From JBHENC01 sp046262295 (GTDB taxonomy: Bacteria; Acidobacteriota; Blastocatellia; Pyrinomonadales; Pyrinomonadaceae): a DNA stretch of 64,000 nucleotides. Shown here one piece after another: positions 53,793-62,765 of this stretch. The position numbers and the translations under genes are program-made. The notes beneath the pieces are model-generated. The model worked only from the letters and a program-made list of their open reading frames with translations. It was not told the origin of the DNA and did not search any database. Where the stretch lies: the NCBI GenBank assembly GCA_046262295.1, contig JBHENC010000003.1:186001-250000 (forward strand), read 5' to 3'. Within the stretch, counting starts at the first letter, position 1; each line of letters opens with the position of its first letter.

Positions 53793-54473
53793 TCAGTCTT
53801 TGCCCCGGTGCATATCTTTCAAGCCGAGAAGCCGCGCCGCTTCCGTCGTGTTATGCGTTTCGATCTCATGCGCGTCGCCAGCTTTTCGCGGATCAACGAC
53901 GCTTGCCGTCAGTACCTGCACACCGGGCACGACGCGCGCTCCCTGCGGCAGAATCTGCGCGCGTCTGGCGAGCGTCATCGCGCCGACAATCGCCATCAAC
54001 AGCAGCACGGAAGTTATCTCGAACGGCAGTAAATAGGTCGTGAAAAGTCCCGTCCCGATGGATGCGGTCAGCCCGACATCGGAGGTTGACGGATCGGGCA
54101 GGCGACCGGGCGAAGTCTGCACGAAGTAGATGATAAAAGCGGCTTCGGCGATTAACACTCCGGCGAGCGCGACGGCGACGGGAACCAGAAAGCGCAGGCG
54201 TCCGAGATTGTGTTCTTCCTCTTCGACGTTGAGCAGCATGATGACGAAGACGACGAGCACCATAATCGCGCCCGCGTAAACGATAATCTGCACGGCGGCG
54301 ATAAACGGCGCGGCGAGCAGCACGTAAAGCCCTGCGAGCGCGATAAAAACGCCGATCAAAGAGATCGCGCCGTAAAGCGGATTGCGCTGCACCACTAATG
54401 ATATCGCCGAGCCGATGGCGAATGCTCCGAAGAGCACAAAGAGTAGAACGGGAAAGTATTCCGCGATAATCAT
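53793..54473 (-). CDS. nuoJ: NADH-quinone oxidoreductase subunit J
   Basis: This 226-residue protein has five membrane helices, with NPLYGAISLIGVFIALAGLYVLLAAPFIAAVQIIVYAGAIMVLVVFVIMLL, the core NuoJ signature. The C-terminal 50 residues are cytosolic, charged and longer than usual. A 61-bp spacer separates it from nuoH, the place where nuoI would normally be. It belongs to the complex I membrane arm. Confidence 0.94.
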   Translation of the reverse strand: MIIAEYFPVLLFVLFGAFAIGSAISLVVQRNPLYGAISLIGVFIALAGLYVLLAAPFIAAVQIIVYAGAIMVLVVFVIMLLNVEEEEHNLGRLRFLVPVAVALAGVLIAEAAFIIYFVQTSPGRLPDPSTSDVGLTASIGTGLFTTYLLPFEITSVLLLMAIVGAMTLARRAQILPQGARVVPGVQVLTASVVDPRKAGDAHEIETHNTTEAARLLGLKDMHRGKD

Positions 54474-54534
54474 ATTCGATAAGTTTGAACGGCAAGCTTA
54501 CGGCTTAATGTAAACTCGCCCGCGTCGCTTTCAA

Positions 54535-55629
54535 TCAGTGAAAGCCAATCAAATCGTAAATGCCTGTGACTTGCAGCGTCGCCGTAAGCACGATGTTCAG
54601 AATGGCGACGGGCAACAGAAATTTCCAGCCGAAATTCATCAACTGGTCAAAGCGAAAACGCGGCAAGGTTCCGCGCAGCCAGATGTATAGAAACAAAAAG
54701 AACATGACCTTGCCGAGAAAGTAGAAGACGCCGAGAATCGGAATCTGCTGGACGAAGGGGCCGTTCCAGCCGCCAAGGAAAAGCGTCGTCGCCAGCATTG
54801 AGACCGTGAACATATTGACGTACTCGGCCATAAAGAAGAGCGCAAACTTCATCGCGCTGTATTCCGTATGAAAGCCCGCGACGAGTTCCGTTTCGGCTTC
54901 CGGCAAATCGAACGGCACGCGGTTGGTCTCGGCAATCGCCGAAATCAGGTAAATGAGAAAGCCGAAGAATTGCGGAATGATGTTCCAGTGAAGCCCGAAC
55001 CAGCCGGATTGTTGCTCGACGATGTTATAGAGATCGAGCGTGCCGCTGATGAGCACGACGCCGACGAGCGAAAGGCCGAGCGATAGTTCGTAAGAGATAA
55101 GTTGCGCGGAAGAACGCAAACCGCCCATCAAGCTGAATTTATTATTTGAAGACCAACCGGCAAGCGCAATTCCGTAAACGCCGACGCTCGTGATGCCCAG
55201 CACGTACAGCAGCGCGACGTCGAAGCGCGTGATGACGAGTTGAATCGGCGCATCCGTTAATTGAATCGAGACAAGCGATGTGATGGGATTCAAAAAATGC
55301 AGCGGAAGCGTGATTTGCGGGCCGAAGGGATAAACGATAATCGTCATCAAAGCCGTCACGATGGCGATTAAGGGCGCGATGGTATAAACGAATTTCGTCG
55401 CTTTGTCGGGCGTCAGCTCTTCCTTCATGATGAATTTCAGAAGGTCTGCGAAGGGTTGCAGCACGCCGCCGTAGCCGACACGATTCGGCCCCAGTCGCCC
55501 TTGAATAAACGCCAGCACGCGACGCTCCGCGAGCACCGTGTACGCGACGATTATCAGCACGACATTGAAGGCCACCGCAATGCCTGCGATTTTGACTCCC
55601 GCCAGAATCAGCGGATTAGTGAAATCCAT
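54535..55629 (-). CDS. nuoH: NADH-quinone oxidoreductase subunit H
   Basis: The 364-residue protein is the quinone-site subunit: ERRVLAFIQGRLGPNRVGYGGVLQPFADLLKFIMKEELTP, LGITSVGVYGIALAGWSSNNKFSLMGGLRSSAQLISYELSLGLSL, and RVPFDLPEAETELVAGFHTEYSAMKFALFFMAEY. The last block is the conserved acidic helix/loop. Eight or nine membrane helices. It lies 54 bp after nuoG. Confidence 0.96.
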   Translation of the reverse strand: MDFTNPLILAGVKIAGIAVAFNVVLIIVAYTVLAERRVLAFIQGRLGPNRVGYGGVLQPFADLLKFIMKEELTPDKATKFVYTIAPLIAIVTALMTIIVYPFGPQITLPLHFLNPITSLVSIQLTDAPIQLVITRFDVALLYVLGITSVGVYGIALAGWSSNNKFSLMGGLRSSAQLISYELSLGLSLVGVVLISGTLDLYNIVEQQSGWFGLHWNIIPQFFGFLIYLISAIAETNRVPFDLPEAETELVAGFHTEYSAMKFALFFMAEYVNMFTVSMLATTLFLGGWNGPFVQQIPILGVFYFLGKVMFFLFLYIWLRGTLPRFRFDQLMNFGWKFLLPVAILNIVLTATLQVTGIYDLIGFH

Positions 55630-55683
55630 AATTTAATCTACCGCCGGAAAATATTTCACACCTAAAGTCTCTACCACTTATCA

Positions 55684-57987
55684 TCAATCGCCCGCTGCTG
55701 CCGCCGTCTCCGCACGCCGCAAAGTCGGGTCGAGCGTGATTTGATAAAGCGGCGAAATGGAAAGACTCGGAGGCTCCGGGTTGCCTGCGGCGAGCAGTGG
55801 GAACTGCGGAACTTTCCCCGTCAATGTTCCCGGTTTGAATAATTCGTGGCCGATGGGCGGCGTCTGCGTAATCTTCGACGCCGTTTCGCCGAGCGCCTCG
55901 ACAGTCTGACGAATGCTGTCAATCTCTTTGCTTAAATCAACGCGCACGGCGACGTTGTGCTTCACTTGCACGGGCTTCTTTTCGTCTTTCAGAAGCGGAT
56001 AACGCAAGCCCGCGTAGGCCGGAATGCGCTCGCCGATCTCTTTGAAGACGGCGCTCGCGGACATCTGAAAACCGAAATCCACGTTCATCGCGCTTGCCAG
56101 CAAAGACGTAATCATCCAATCCTGTTTCGCTTGATGAACGGGCGCGATTGATTGCCGCACGCGCTGCGCCAGCCCGCCGCTGTTGGTATACGTGCCGTCA
56201 GTTTCCGCGAAAGATGCGGCAGGCAGAACGACGTCCGCGTGGCTGGTCGTCTCCGTCTGGAAAAGTTCCTGCACGACTAAGAAATCCAACTTGGCTAGCG
56301 ACTCTTCGCGTCCATCCAACAAATGTTCGGGAAGGAAACTGCCCGCTACGTACATCGCGCGAATGCCCGACCCGGCGGCATCGAGCAGCGCGAATGCGCT
56401 CTTATCAAGCCCGCGCATCAATCCCATGTCATGCGCGCCGACGCTGTTGTTATAAAGCGGCAGCGGATGCAAGAGCACGCGCCTCGATGCTGCGCCGAGC
56501 GTATGCGGCAGTTGCGCGACAATCGCCCGCGCCGCGACACTCAACTCGCCGCCGAACATTACAATCGTGTCGCCTTCCGATTCATACAACGCCTGACGCA
56601 GCGTTTCAATCTCGTCACCCTCAACGCCCATCTTGCGCGCCGCCAGATGCGTGTCGCCTTGATTGAGCAGCGCAAGCACCGCCGCATCTTCCGCACCGGG
56701 ACGAATGTGTATGAACTGCGCGGCCTGTTCCTTTAGACGAATGGGCGTGCTGTTAATAATATAAAGCTTCGCGCCGCCGTTGCGCACCGCTTGCCGTATC
56801 TGCTTGCCTGTGAACGGCTGCAACTCTTCGGGTTCGCCGCCGATCAAGAGAATCGTTTTCGCATAGCGTATGTCGCGGTGCGTTGCAAGCTGGCCGCCCA
56901 AGTTCTCAAAAAAGTTGGAAAGATCAATTGCATCCGTCGCCGTGTAATTATCCGTGCCGATGACTTCGGTGGCGAATCTGCGCAAGGCATAGTTCGCTTC
57001 ATTCGTGATGCGCGGGCTGCCGACGACGCCGATTGCTTGCGCGCCGTGTGCGTCCTTAACCGCCTGCAACTTCTCCGCCGTGAAGCGAATCGCTTCGTCC
57101 CACGTCGCGGGAATCAGCTTGCCGCCTTTTTTGTAACGAATGAGCGGCGTGCGGAGGCGTTCTTCATGATTAACGAACGGGTGGCCGAAGCGTCCCTTGA
57201 TGCACAAAAATTCGCCGTTGTGCCCGTTGACATAACGATCACGCGCGACAACGCGCAGTAATTCTCCGGCGCGTGAGCCGAGAGACATCTCGCAGCCGTC
57301 GGAGCAGAACGAGCAAGTCGAGATTGTTTGATCCAATTCCCAAGGACGCGCTTGATGGCGATAGGTCGCGTCAAGCAGCGTTCCGGTCGGGCAGACTTCG
57401 ATACAGTTGCCGCACTGCGAACAGTTAAGCCAGCCGCCGTAAGTTCCGATTACGGTGTTTGCGCCGCGCCCGCCCGCTTCGATAGCGTCTTCGCCCATCC
57501 ACTCATCGCAGACACGTGTGCAACGCTTACAGAGAATGCAACGCTGCGGATCGTTGGCGACAATCGGCGAGAGGTATTTTTCCGGCTGGTAATTTTTGCG
57601 CTCGGAAAAGCGTTCTTCTAGCCCGCCCCAATCGAAGGCCATCTCCTGCAATTCGCACTCGCCGCCGCGATCACACACGGGGCAATCGAGCGGATGATTC
57701 GCCAGCAGAAATTCCATCATGCCGCGTTGGGCTTTTTCTATCTCTTCGCTCTGCGTGGTAACGACCATCCCATCCGTGCAGGTGATCGTGCAGGACGTTT
57801 GCAGCTTCGGCATCTTCTCGATGCGGACGAGACACATACGGCACGATGCCTGCAACGCCAAATCCGCGTAGTAGCAGAAAGAGGGAATCGCAAAACTGTT
57901 TTCGCGGCACACATCTATCAGGCGCGCGCCCTTTTCAACCTGAAACTCTTGATTGTTAATCGTGACTTTAATTAGTTCTGTTGACAT
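55684..57987 (-). CDS. nuoG: NADH-quinone oxidoreductase subunit G
   Basis: The 767-residue peripheral subunit begins with a 2Fe-2S ferredoxin domain (about 1-80; CRENSFAIPSFCYYADLALQASCRMC, then PKLQTSC), continues with the His/Cys cluster HPLDCPVCDRGGECELQE, a 4Fe-4S set CILCKRCTRVCDE, CSQCGNCIEVCPTG, a molybdopterin-like domain (about 225-650) that has lost catalysis, and a C-terminal extension. It relays electrons from NuoF toward NuoB. The molybdopterin-like part is degenerate as in all NuoG. It is 134 bp downstream of nuoF. Confidence 0.95.
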   Translation of the reverse strand: MSTELIKVTINNQEFQVEKGARLIDVCRENSFAIPSFCYYADLALQASCRMCLVRIEKMPKLQTSCTITCTDGMVVTTQSEEIEKAQRGMMEFLLANHPLDCPVCDRGGECELQEMAFDWGGLEERFSERKNYQPEKYLSPIVANDPQRCILCKRCTRVCDEWMGEDAIEAGGRGANTVIGTYGGWLNCSQCGNCIEVCPTGTLLDATYRHQARPWELDQTISTCSFCSDGCEMSLGSRAGELLRVVARDRYVNGHNGEFLCIKGRFGHPFVNHEERLRTPLIRYKKGGKLIPATWDEAIRFTAEKLQAVKDAHGAQAIGVVGSPRITNEANYALRRFATEVIGTDNYTATDAIDLSNFFENLGGQLATHRDIRYAKTILLIGGEPEELQPFTGKQIRQAVRNGGAKLYIINSTPIRLKEQAAQFIHIRPGAEDAAVLALLNQGDTHLAARKMGVEGDEIETLRQALYESEGDTIVMFGGELSVAARAIVAQLPHTLGAASRRVLLHPLPLYNNSVGAHDMGLMRGLDKSAFALLDAAGSGIRAMYVAGSFLPEHLLDGREESLAKLDFLVVQELFQTETTSHADVVLPAASFAETDGTYTNSGGLAQRVRQSIAPVHQAKQDWMITSLLASAMNVDFGFQMSASAVFKEIGERIPAYAGLRYPLLKDEKKPVQVKHNVAVRVDLSKEIDSIRQTVEALGETASKITQTPPIGHELFKPGTLTGKVPQFPLLAAGNPEPPSLSISPLYQITLDPTLRRAETAAAAGD

Positions 57988-58121
57988 TCTCTTGAACTCT
58001 TCGAGTTTCGCTTACGGAAGATTAATTATGACGCCCGACGCTTGCTTTGGCGGTAAGCGCTAATGGTAACGCGCGGCCTTCTTGATTGCTTCGAGCATCG
58101 CGTCCGGCCTAACAATGAATA

Positions 58122-59435
58122 TTAAGCCGTAACTAATTCCGGCTTTTCGCGTTGCGCTGCGAGCGGCATTAAATGTTTCTTGAAATCTTCGGGGAACTTT
58201 TTGATCGCACTTTGAATCGGCCACGCGGCGGCGTCACCGAGCGGGCAGAAAGATTTGCCTTCGATGTTGTCGCAGATGTCGAGCATCAGTTGCGCGTCTT
58301 CGGGTTGGCCGTTGCCGCTGGCGATGCGTTTGAAAATCTTGACGAGCCAGTCCGTGCCCTCACGACACGGCGTACACCAGCCGCAGGATTCATGTTTATA
58401 AAACTCCGTCAGATTCTTCGTCGTCTCGAAGATATCAACAGTTTCGTCCATCACCATAAAGCCGCCCGATCCGACCATTGAGCCGCCGACGACGAGTCCT
58501 TCGTAATCCATCTTGACGTTTTTGCCTATGATGTCTTCGGCGGGCATGATGTAAACGCTGCTGCCGCCGGGAATCACGGCCTTCAATTTTTTGCCGTTCG
58601 GAATGCCGCCGCAATCCTCGAAGATGAACTTCTCCATGTCGTAGCCCATCGGAAGCTCATAGACGCCCGGATAAACGACGTGGCCGGAGACCGACCACAA
58701 CTTCGTGCCGCCGCTCTTTTCCGTTCCCAAAGCCTTGTAAGCCTCGCCGCCGTTCGTAATGATGTACGGCACGGCGGTAAAGGTCTCGACGTTGTTGACG
58801 ATGGTCGGGCACGCATACAAGCCTTCGACGGCGGGGAAGGGCGGTTTCATACGCGGGTGTCCGCGCATTCCTTCCAGAGATGAAAGCAGCGCCGTCTCTT
58901 CGCCGCAGATATACGCGCCCGCGCCCGTGTGCGTGTAGACTTCGCACGAAAAATCGCTGCCGAGAATATTCTTGCCAACGAGTCCCGCCGCGCGCGCTTC
59001 GTCAATCGCGCGATCCATAATGTCAATCAGATATTTGTACTCGCCGCGCGTGTAGCAATAAATCGCTTTCGAGCCGAGCGCGTAGGCGGCGATGAGCATT
59101 CCTTCAATCAATAAATGCGGGTCGCGCTCCATCAAGTAGCGATCTTTGAACGTACCGGGTTCGGATTCGTCCGCGTTGCAGACGACATACTTCGGCTTCG
59201 GGGAATTTTTCGGCACGAAACCCCACTTCATGCCGGTCGGAAAGCCCGCGCCGCCGCGCCCGCGCAACGCCGATTTTTTAACTTCCTCAATTACCGCGTC
59301 CGGCGTCATCGTCTCAATCGCTTTTTTGAGCGCCTGATAACCGCCGTGCTCACGATAGACGCCAAGCGTGTGCGAATCTTTTAGTTTGAAACGCGCCAGC
59401 AGTAATGGTTCACAACCGATAGCTTCGATACGCAT
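58122..59435 (-). CDS. nuoF: NADH-quinone oxidoreductase subunit F
   Basis: The 437-residue flavoprotein subunit contains the NADH/FMN site LRGRGGAGFPTGMKWGF (about 58-74), CNADESEPGTFKDRYLME, GAGAYICGEETALLSSLEG and the N3 4Fe-4S site ESCGWCTPCREGTDW (near 350). It oxidises NADH and passes electrons through FMN to the iron-sulfur chain. It lies 43 bp after nuoE. The 134-bp gap to nuoG holds a 17-codon frame without known function. Confidence 0.97.
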   Translation of the reverse strand: MRIEAIGCEPLLLARFKLKDSHTLGVYREHGGYQALKKAIETMTPDAVIEEVKKSALRGRGGAGFPTGMKWGFVPKNSPKPKYVVCNADESEPGTFKDRYLMERDPHLLIEGMLIAAYALGSKAIYCYTRGEYKYLIDIMDRAIDEARAAGLVGKNILGSDFSCEVYTHTGAGAYICGEETALLSSLEGMRGHPRMKPPFPAVEGLYACPTIVNNVETFTAVPYIITNGGEAYKALGTEKSGGTKLWSVSGHVVYPGVYELPMGYDMEKFIFEDCGGIPNGKKLKAVIPGGSSVYIMPAEDIIGKNVKMDYEGLVVGGSMVGSGGFMVMDETVDIFETTKNLTEFYKHESCGWCTPCREGTDWLVKIFKRIASGNGQPEDAQLMLDICDNIEGKSFCPLGDAAAWPIQSAIKKFPEDFKKHLMPLAAQREKPELVTA

Positions 59436-59478
59436 AAGTGTTAAATAGTCCGAACTGATTTAATAAAACTCGCAGCCA

Positions 59479-60057
59479 TTAGCCGCGCGAAACTGTATCC
59501 CAAGTCGCAGGTGTGTATGATCCGTCGCGGCAGCGATCTAAAATCTCGTCAACTTTCGCGGTCGTCAGATTCTCGTGAAAGTCGAAATTGATCTGCATCA
59601 TCGGCGCTGTGCCGCAAGAGCCTAAGCATTCGACTTCCGACAGCGAAAACATTTTATCCGGCGTCGTCTCGCCGGGCTTGATGCCGAGGCGTTCCGCGCA
59701 GTGCCGCGTAATCTCGCCCGCGCCTAAAATCTTGCACGAGAGCGTGCGGCATACTTGCACGTGAAACTTGCCGACCGGCTCCGTGTTAATCATCGAATAG
59801 AACGTCGCCACTTCCCACACGTCCGTAATGCGTATGCCCAGACGATCCGCGATATACGCGACGCCCGGCGCATCCAGATAGCCTTCGCGCTCGCGCTGCA
59901 CAATGAACATCACGGGCAGAATGGCCGAACGCTTGCGCGGATACTTCGCCAGATGCCTATCTATCTCCGCCTCTACCTCCGGCGAAAACTTCGCAATCTC
60001 CGGCGGCACGGGAACTTCCTGCGGCAACGGATTATTTGGCGTGAATTGTTGGGACAT
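59479..60057 (-). CDS. nuoE: NADH-quinone oxidoreductase subunit E
   Basis: The 192-residue subunit has the thioredoxin-like 2Fe-2S fold with the four cysteines spread in VQVCRTLSCKILGAGE and VECLGSCGTAPMMQI, plus the helical N-terminal block FSPEVEAEIDRHLAKYPRKRSAILPVM. It binds the N1a cluster next to NuoF. Its start codon is preceded by heptad repeats, without a Shine-Dalgarno sequence. Confidence 0.96.
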   Translation of the reverse strand: MSQQFTPNNPLPQEVPVPPEIAKFSPEVEAEIDRHLAKYPRKRSAILPVMFIVQREREGYLDAPGVAYIADRLGIRITDVWEVATFYSMINTEPVGKFHVQVCRTLSCKILGAGEITRHCAERLGIKPGETTPDKMFSLSEVECLGSCGTAPMMQINFDFHENLTTAKVDEILDRCRDGSYTPATWDTVSRG

Positions 60058-60059
60058 AA

Positions 60060-60139
60060 ATAGTTTTAAGTTTTTAGTTTCGAGTTTTTAGTGAGCGATA
60101 CTTACCGGCTGAAAACTAAATACTCGAAACTGAATACTA
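60060..60139. repeat. Heptad-repeat hairpin, TAGTTTT/GAGTTTT type
   Basis: Heptads TAGTTTT, AAGTTTT, TAGTTTC, GAGTTTT (60061-60088) face ACTAAAT, ACTCGAA and ACTGAAT. The pattern is less exact than in other copies, but the register and 3'-side placement are kept: it ends 1 bp before the nuoD stop (60141), and starts 2 bp past the nuoE start. Confidence 0.75.
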
Positions 60140-60140
60140 T

Positions 60141-61373
60141 TCAGCGATCAATTTCTCCGAGCACGATGTCTAGCGAACCGATGATGGCGACGACGTCGGC
60201 GACCATTTCGCCTTCGGCCATGAGCGGCAGTGCTGATAGGTTAATGAAACTGGGGCCGCGAAAATGCGCGCGGGCGGGTTTTGCGCCGCCGTCGGATTTG
60301 ATGTAAACGCCCAGCTCGCCTTTCGAGCCTTCGATGGCATGGTAAATTTCACCCTTCGGAACATCGAAGCCTTCGGCGACGATCAGGAAGTGATGAATCA
60401 GCGCATCCATGTGCGTCTTCATTGCTTCACGATCCGGCAAGACGACTTTCGGCGCATCAGCCTTTACTGAGCCGGGCTTTAATCTGGATAAAGCCTGCAC
60501 GACGATCTTGTGCGATTCGAGCATTTCACGCATACGCACCAGATATCTGCCCCACACGTCGCCGCTTTGTTCGACCGGAATATCGAAGTCGTATGTCTCG
60601 TAGCTCGTATACGGATTAGCGCGGCGTATGTCTAGCGCGACGCCGCTGCCGCGCAAGCTAGGCCCCGATAGTCCCCAGTCAATCGCGTCTTCCGCCGAGA
60701 TATATCCGACGTTCTGCGTGCGCTTCTGGAAAATTTGATTGCCCGTCAGCAGCGTGTTGAATTCGCCGACAGCCGACGGGAAGCCGTCCGTAAACTGTTT
60801 GACGCGCCGCTCGAAACCGGCGGGCAGATCCATCATCAATCCGCCGATGCGAAAATAAGAGGGCGTCAGGCGTCCGCCGGATGCGGCTTCGATTAAGTTC
60901 AGAATTTTCTCGCGTTCGCGGAAACAATAAAAGAAGACGGTCATCGCGCCGATGTCGAGCGCGTGCGTTCCCAACCAGACCATGTGCGAAGCGATGCGCT
61001 GCAATTCGCACATCAGTACGCGAATTGTCTGCGCGCGTTCGGGGATTTCGAGGCCGAGAAGCTTTTCGACCGCCATCACGTAGGCCAGATTGTTGCCGAG
61101 CGGATTCAGGTAATCCATGCGGTCTGTGATGACGATGCCCTGCTGCCACTTCTTATACTCGAAGAGCTTCTCCATACCTGTATGCAGGTAGCCGATGTCG
61201 GGTATGGCGCGGACGACCATCTCGCCGTCAAGCACGATTTCAAGCCGGAGCACGCCGTGCGTCGAAGGATGCTGCGGCCCGAAAGAGATCGTCATTTGCG
61301 TATCCAGCGGACGATCAACAACCTCGAATTGCGGCGGAATATTTGGCGTCACAGTGCTCATAGCATTCGTCAA
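60141..61373 (-). CDS. nuoD: NADH-quinone oxidoreductase subunit D
   Basis: The 410-residue subunit is the 49-kDa quinone-pocket protein: SFGPQHPSTHGVLRLEIVLDGE, PDIGYLHTGMEKLFEYKKWQQ, DRMDYLNPLGNNLAYVMAVEKLL, PSLRGSGVALDIRRANPYTSYE and the C-terminal IIGSLDIVLGEIDR. It has the conserved histidine and aspartate of the quinone site, as in all NuoD, and is separate from NuoC, unlike the fused NuoCD of E. coli. Confidence 0.97.
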   Translation of the reverse strand: MTNAMSTVTPNIPPQFEVVDRPLDTQMTISFGPQHPSTHGVLRLEIVLDGEMVVRAIPDIGYLHTGMEKLFEYKKWQQGIVITDRMDYLNPLGNNLAYVMAVEKLLGLEIPERAQTIRVLMCELQRIASHMVWLGTHALDIGAMTVFFYCFREREKILNLIEAASGGRLTPSYFRIGGLMMDLPAGFERRVKQFTDGFPSAVGEFNTLLTGNQIFQKRTQNVGYISAEDAIDWGLSGPSLRGSGVALDIRRANPYTSYETYDFDIPVEQSGDVWGRYLVRMREMLESHKIVVQALSRLKPGSVKADAPKVVLPDREAMKTHMDALIHHFLIVAEGFDVPKGEIYHAIEGSKGELGVYIKSDGGAKPARAHFRGPSFINLSALPLMAEGEMVADVVAIIGSLDIVLGEIDR

Positions 61374-61444
61374 TCGTAAAACAGCAAATTACCAATCGCA
61401 AAGGGAACTAGGTGTGCGCCCTGCTGCGGTTCTCAAAGGATGAT

Positions 61445-61999
61445 TTACGTTAAGCTGTATGGTTCATAGCCGCGCAAGGGAAAGTCTTTGCGAAGGGCGT
61501 GGCCTTGCCAGTCGTCCGGTAGAAGTATGCGGCGCAAGTCCGGGTGGCCGTCGAAGATGATGCCGAACATATCGAATGTTTCGCGCTCGTGCCAGTTGGC
61601 CGTGCGCCACACGCCGGTTACGGTCGGAACGTGCGCGTCGTCTTCGTTAAGCACGACTTTCAAACGCAGGCGGTGATATCTGGTGGTCGAAAAAAGATGG
61701 TAGTTGACTTCAAAGCGCGGCTCTTCCTCAACGCCGCGATCCACGCCGCAAACATCCGCCAGAAAATTGAACTCGAGGCCGGGCGCACTCTTCAGAAACG
61801 AGCAAATCTGTGCGATCCGCTCGCGCGGCACAATTACCGTCACTTCTCCGAAAGCTTCAAAGACTTCGCCCATCCATTCGGGATGCGCCTGCTGCAACGC
61901 CGTCACAATCGCCGATGATGGAGCATTGCCCGGCGTCGCCTGTGTCGGAGTGTCTTCCTGCGCCGTTGCGCCCTCACTACGCTCGATTTCGTTTGGCAT
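61445..61999 (-). CDS. nuoC: NADH-quinone oxidoreductase subunit C
   Basis: The 184-residue 30-kDa subunit has the core ANWHERETFDMFGIIFDGHPDLRR split over about 130-153 and the ending DFPLRGYEPY. The N-terminal 30 residues (EGATAQEDTPTQATPG) are disordered. It packs against NuoD near the quinone site. The start is preceded by the heptad repeat, without a ribosome site. Confidence 0.95.
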   Translation of the reverse strand: MPNEIERSEGATAQEDTPTQATPGNAPSSAIVTALQQAHPEWMGEVFEAFGEVTVIVPRERIAQICSFLKSAPGLEFNFLADVCGVDRGVEEEPRFEVNYHLFSTTRYHRLRLKVVLNEDDAHVPTVTGVWRTANWHERETFDMFGIIFDGHPDLRRILLPDDWQGHALRKDFPLRGYEPYSLT

Positions 62000-62004
62000 A
62001 TTGA

Positions 62005-62075
62005 TTCAGTTTTAAGTTTTGAGTTTTCAGCCTTTGGTCTTAACTGAAAACCGAAAACTGTAAACCCAAAACTCG
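62005..62075. repeat. Heptad-repeat hairpin, CAGTTTT/GAGTTTT type
   Basis: Heptads CAGTTTT, AAGTTTT, GAGTTTT, CAG (62007-62030) face ACTGAAA, ACCGAAA, ACTGTAA and ACCCAAA (62043-62070). The element ends just before the nuoB stop (62077) and starts 6 bp after the nuoC start codon. Confidence 0.88.
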
Positions 62076-62076
62076 T

Positions 62077-62712
62077 TTACGATGAACGGCGGCGTTCGTG
62101 CCGCGTGGCGATGTTGTACGGACGCGAGATTTGGGTTTGCGCGGCGGCTTCATTAAGAGCAGAAATTCCACCGGCGGGCAGCGTGCCGGGCGGCACGGCT
62201 TCGCGCGCTTCTTCCGTCCGCACGTCTCTGCGGTCACGCACAGATTCCTTCATTACTTTATCTTGCAGCATCATAATGGCGTGAATCAGCATTTCCGGGC
62301 GCGGCGGGCAACCCGGAATGTACACGTCAACGGGCACAACCTTGTCCACGCCCTGCACAATCGCGTAGTTATCGAAGACGCCGCCCGATGTCGCACACGC
62401 GCCCATCGAAATTACCCACTTAGGTTCCGGCATCTGATCGTAAATGCGCCGAAGCACGGGAGCCATCTTGCGCGACACACGTCCCGAAACGATCATTACA
62501 TCGGCCTGACGCGGGCTGGCTCTGAAGACCTCCGCACCGAAGCGCGCCATATCATTGCGCGCTGATGTCGCGTTCATCATCTCTATCGCGCAGCAAGCAA
62601 GGCCGAATGTCGCAGGCCACAGACTCGATTTACGCGCCCAGTTGATTAATGAATCGAGCCGCGTCGTCAAGACTTCCGGCAACGCTTCGGCGATAAAATT
62701 TTCAAGTCCCAT
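62077..62712 (-). CDS. nuoB: NADH-quinone oxidoreductase subunit B
   Basis: The 211-residue subunit carries the N2 4Fe-4S cluster next to the quinone site: GLACCAIEMMNA with the paired Cys, VSGRVSRKMAPVLRR, MGACATSGGVFDNY and IPGCPPRPEMLIH. The final 50 residues (MKESVRDRRDVRTEEA...) are charged and basic and longer than in E. coli. It lies 53 bp after nuoA, close to the start of the operon. Confidence 0.97.
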   Translation of the reverse strand: MGLENFIAEALPEVLTTRLDSLINWARKSSLWPATFGLACCAIEMMNATSARNDMARFGAEVFRASPRQADVMIVSGRVSRKMAPVLRRIYDQMPEPKWVISMGACATSGGVFDNYAIVQGVDKVVPVDVYIPGCPPRPEMLIHAIMMLQDKVMKESVRDRRDVRTEEAREAVPPGTLPAGGISALNEAAAQTQISRPYNIATRHERRRSS

Positions 62713-62765
62713 TTTTGAACTACCTCAAAACCTGTGCTGACAAATGGAGAAGAGCGATAATCTTT

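Noticed and set aside
53371..62076. Rho-independent terminators between nuo genes
   Set aside because: The hairpins are AT-rich heptad repeats within an operon, so they are better explained as a repeat family than as terminators.
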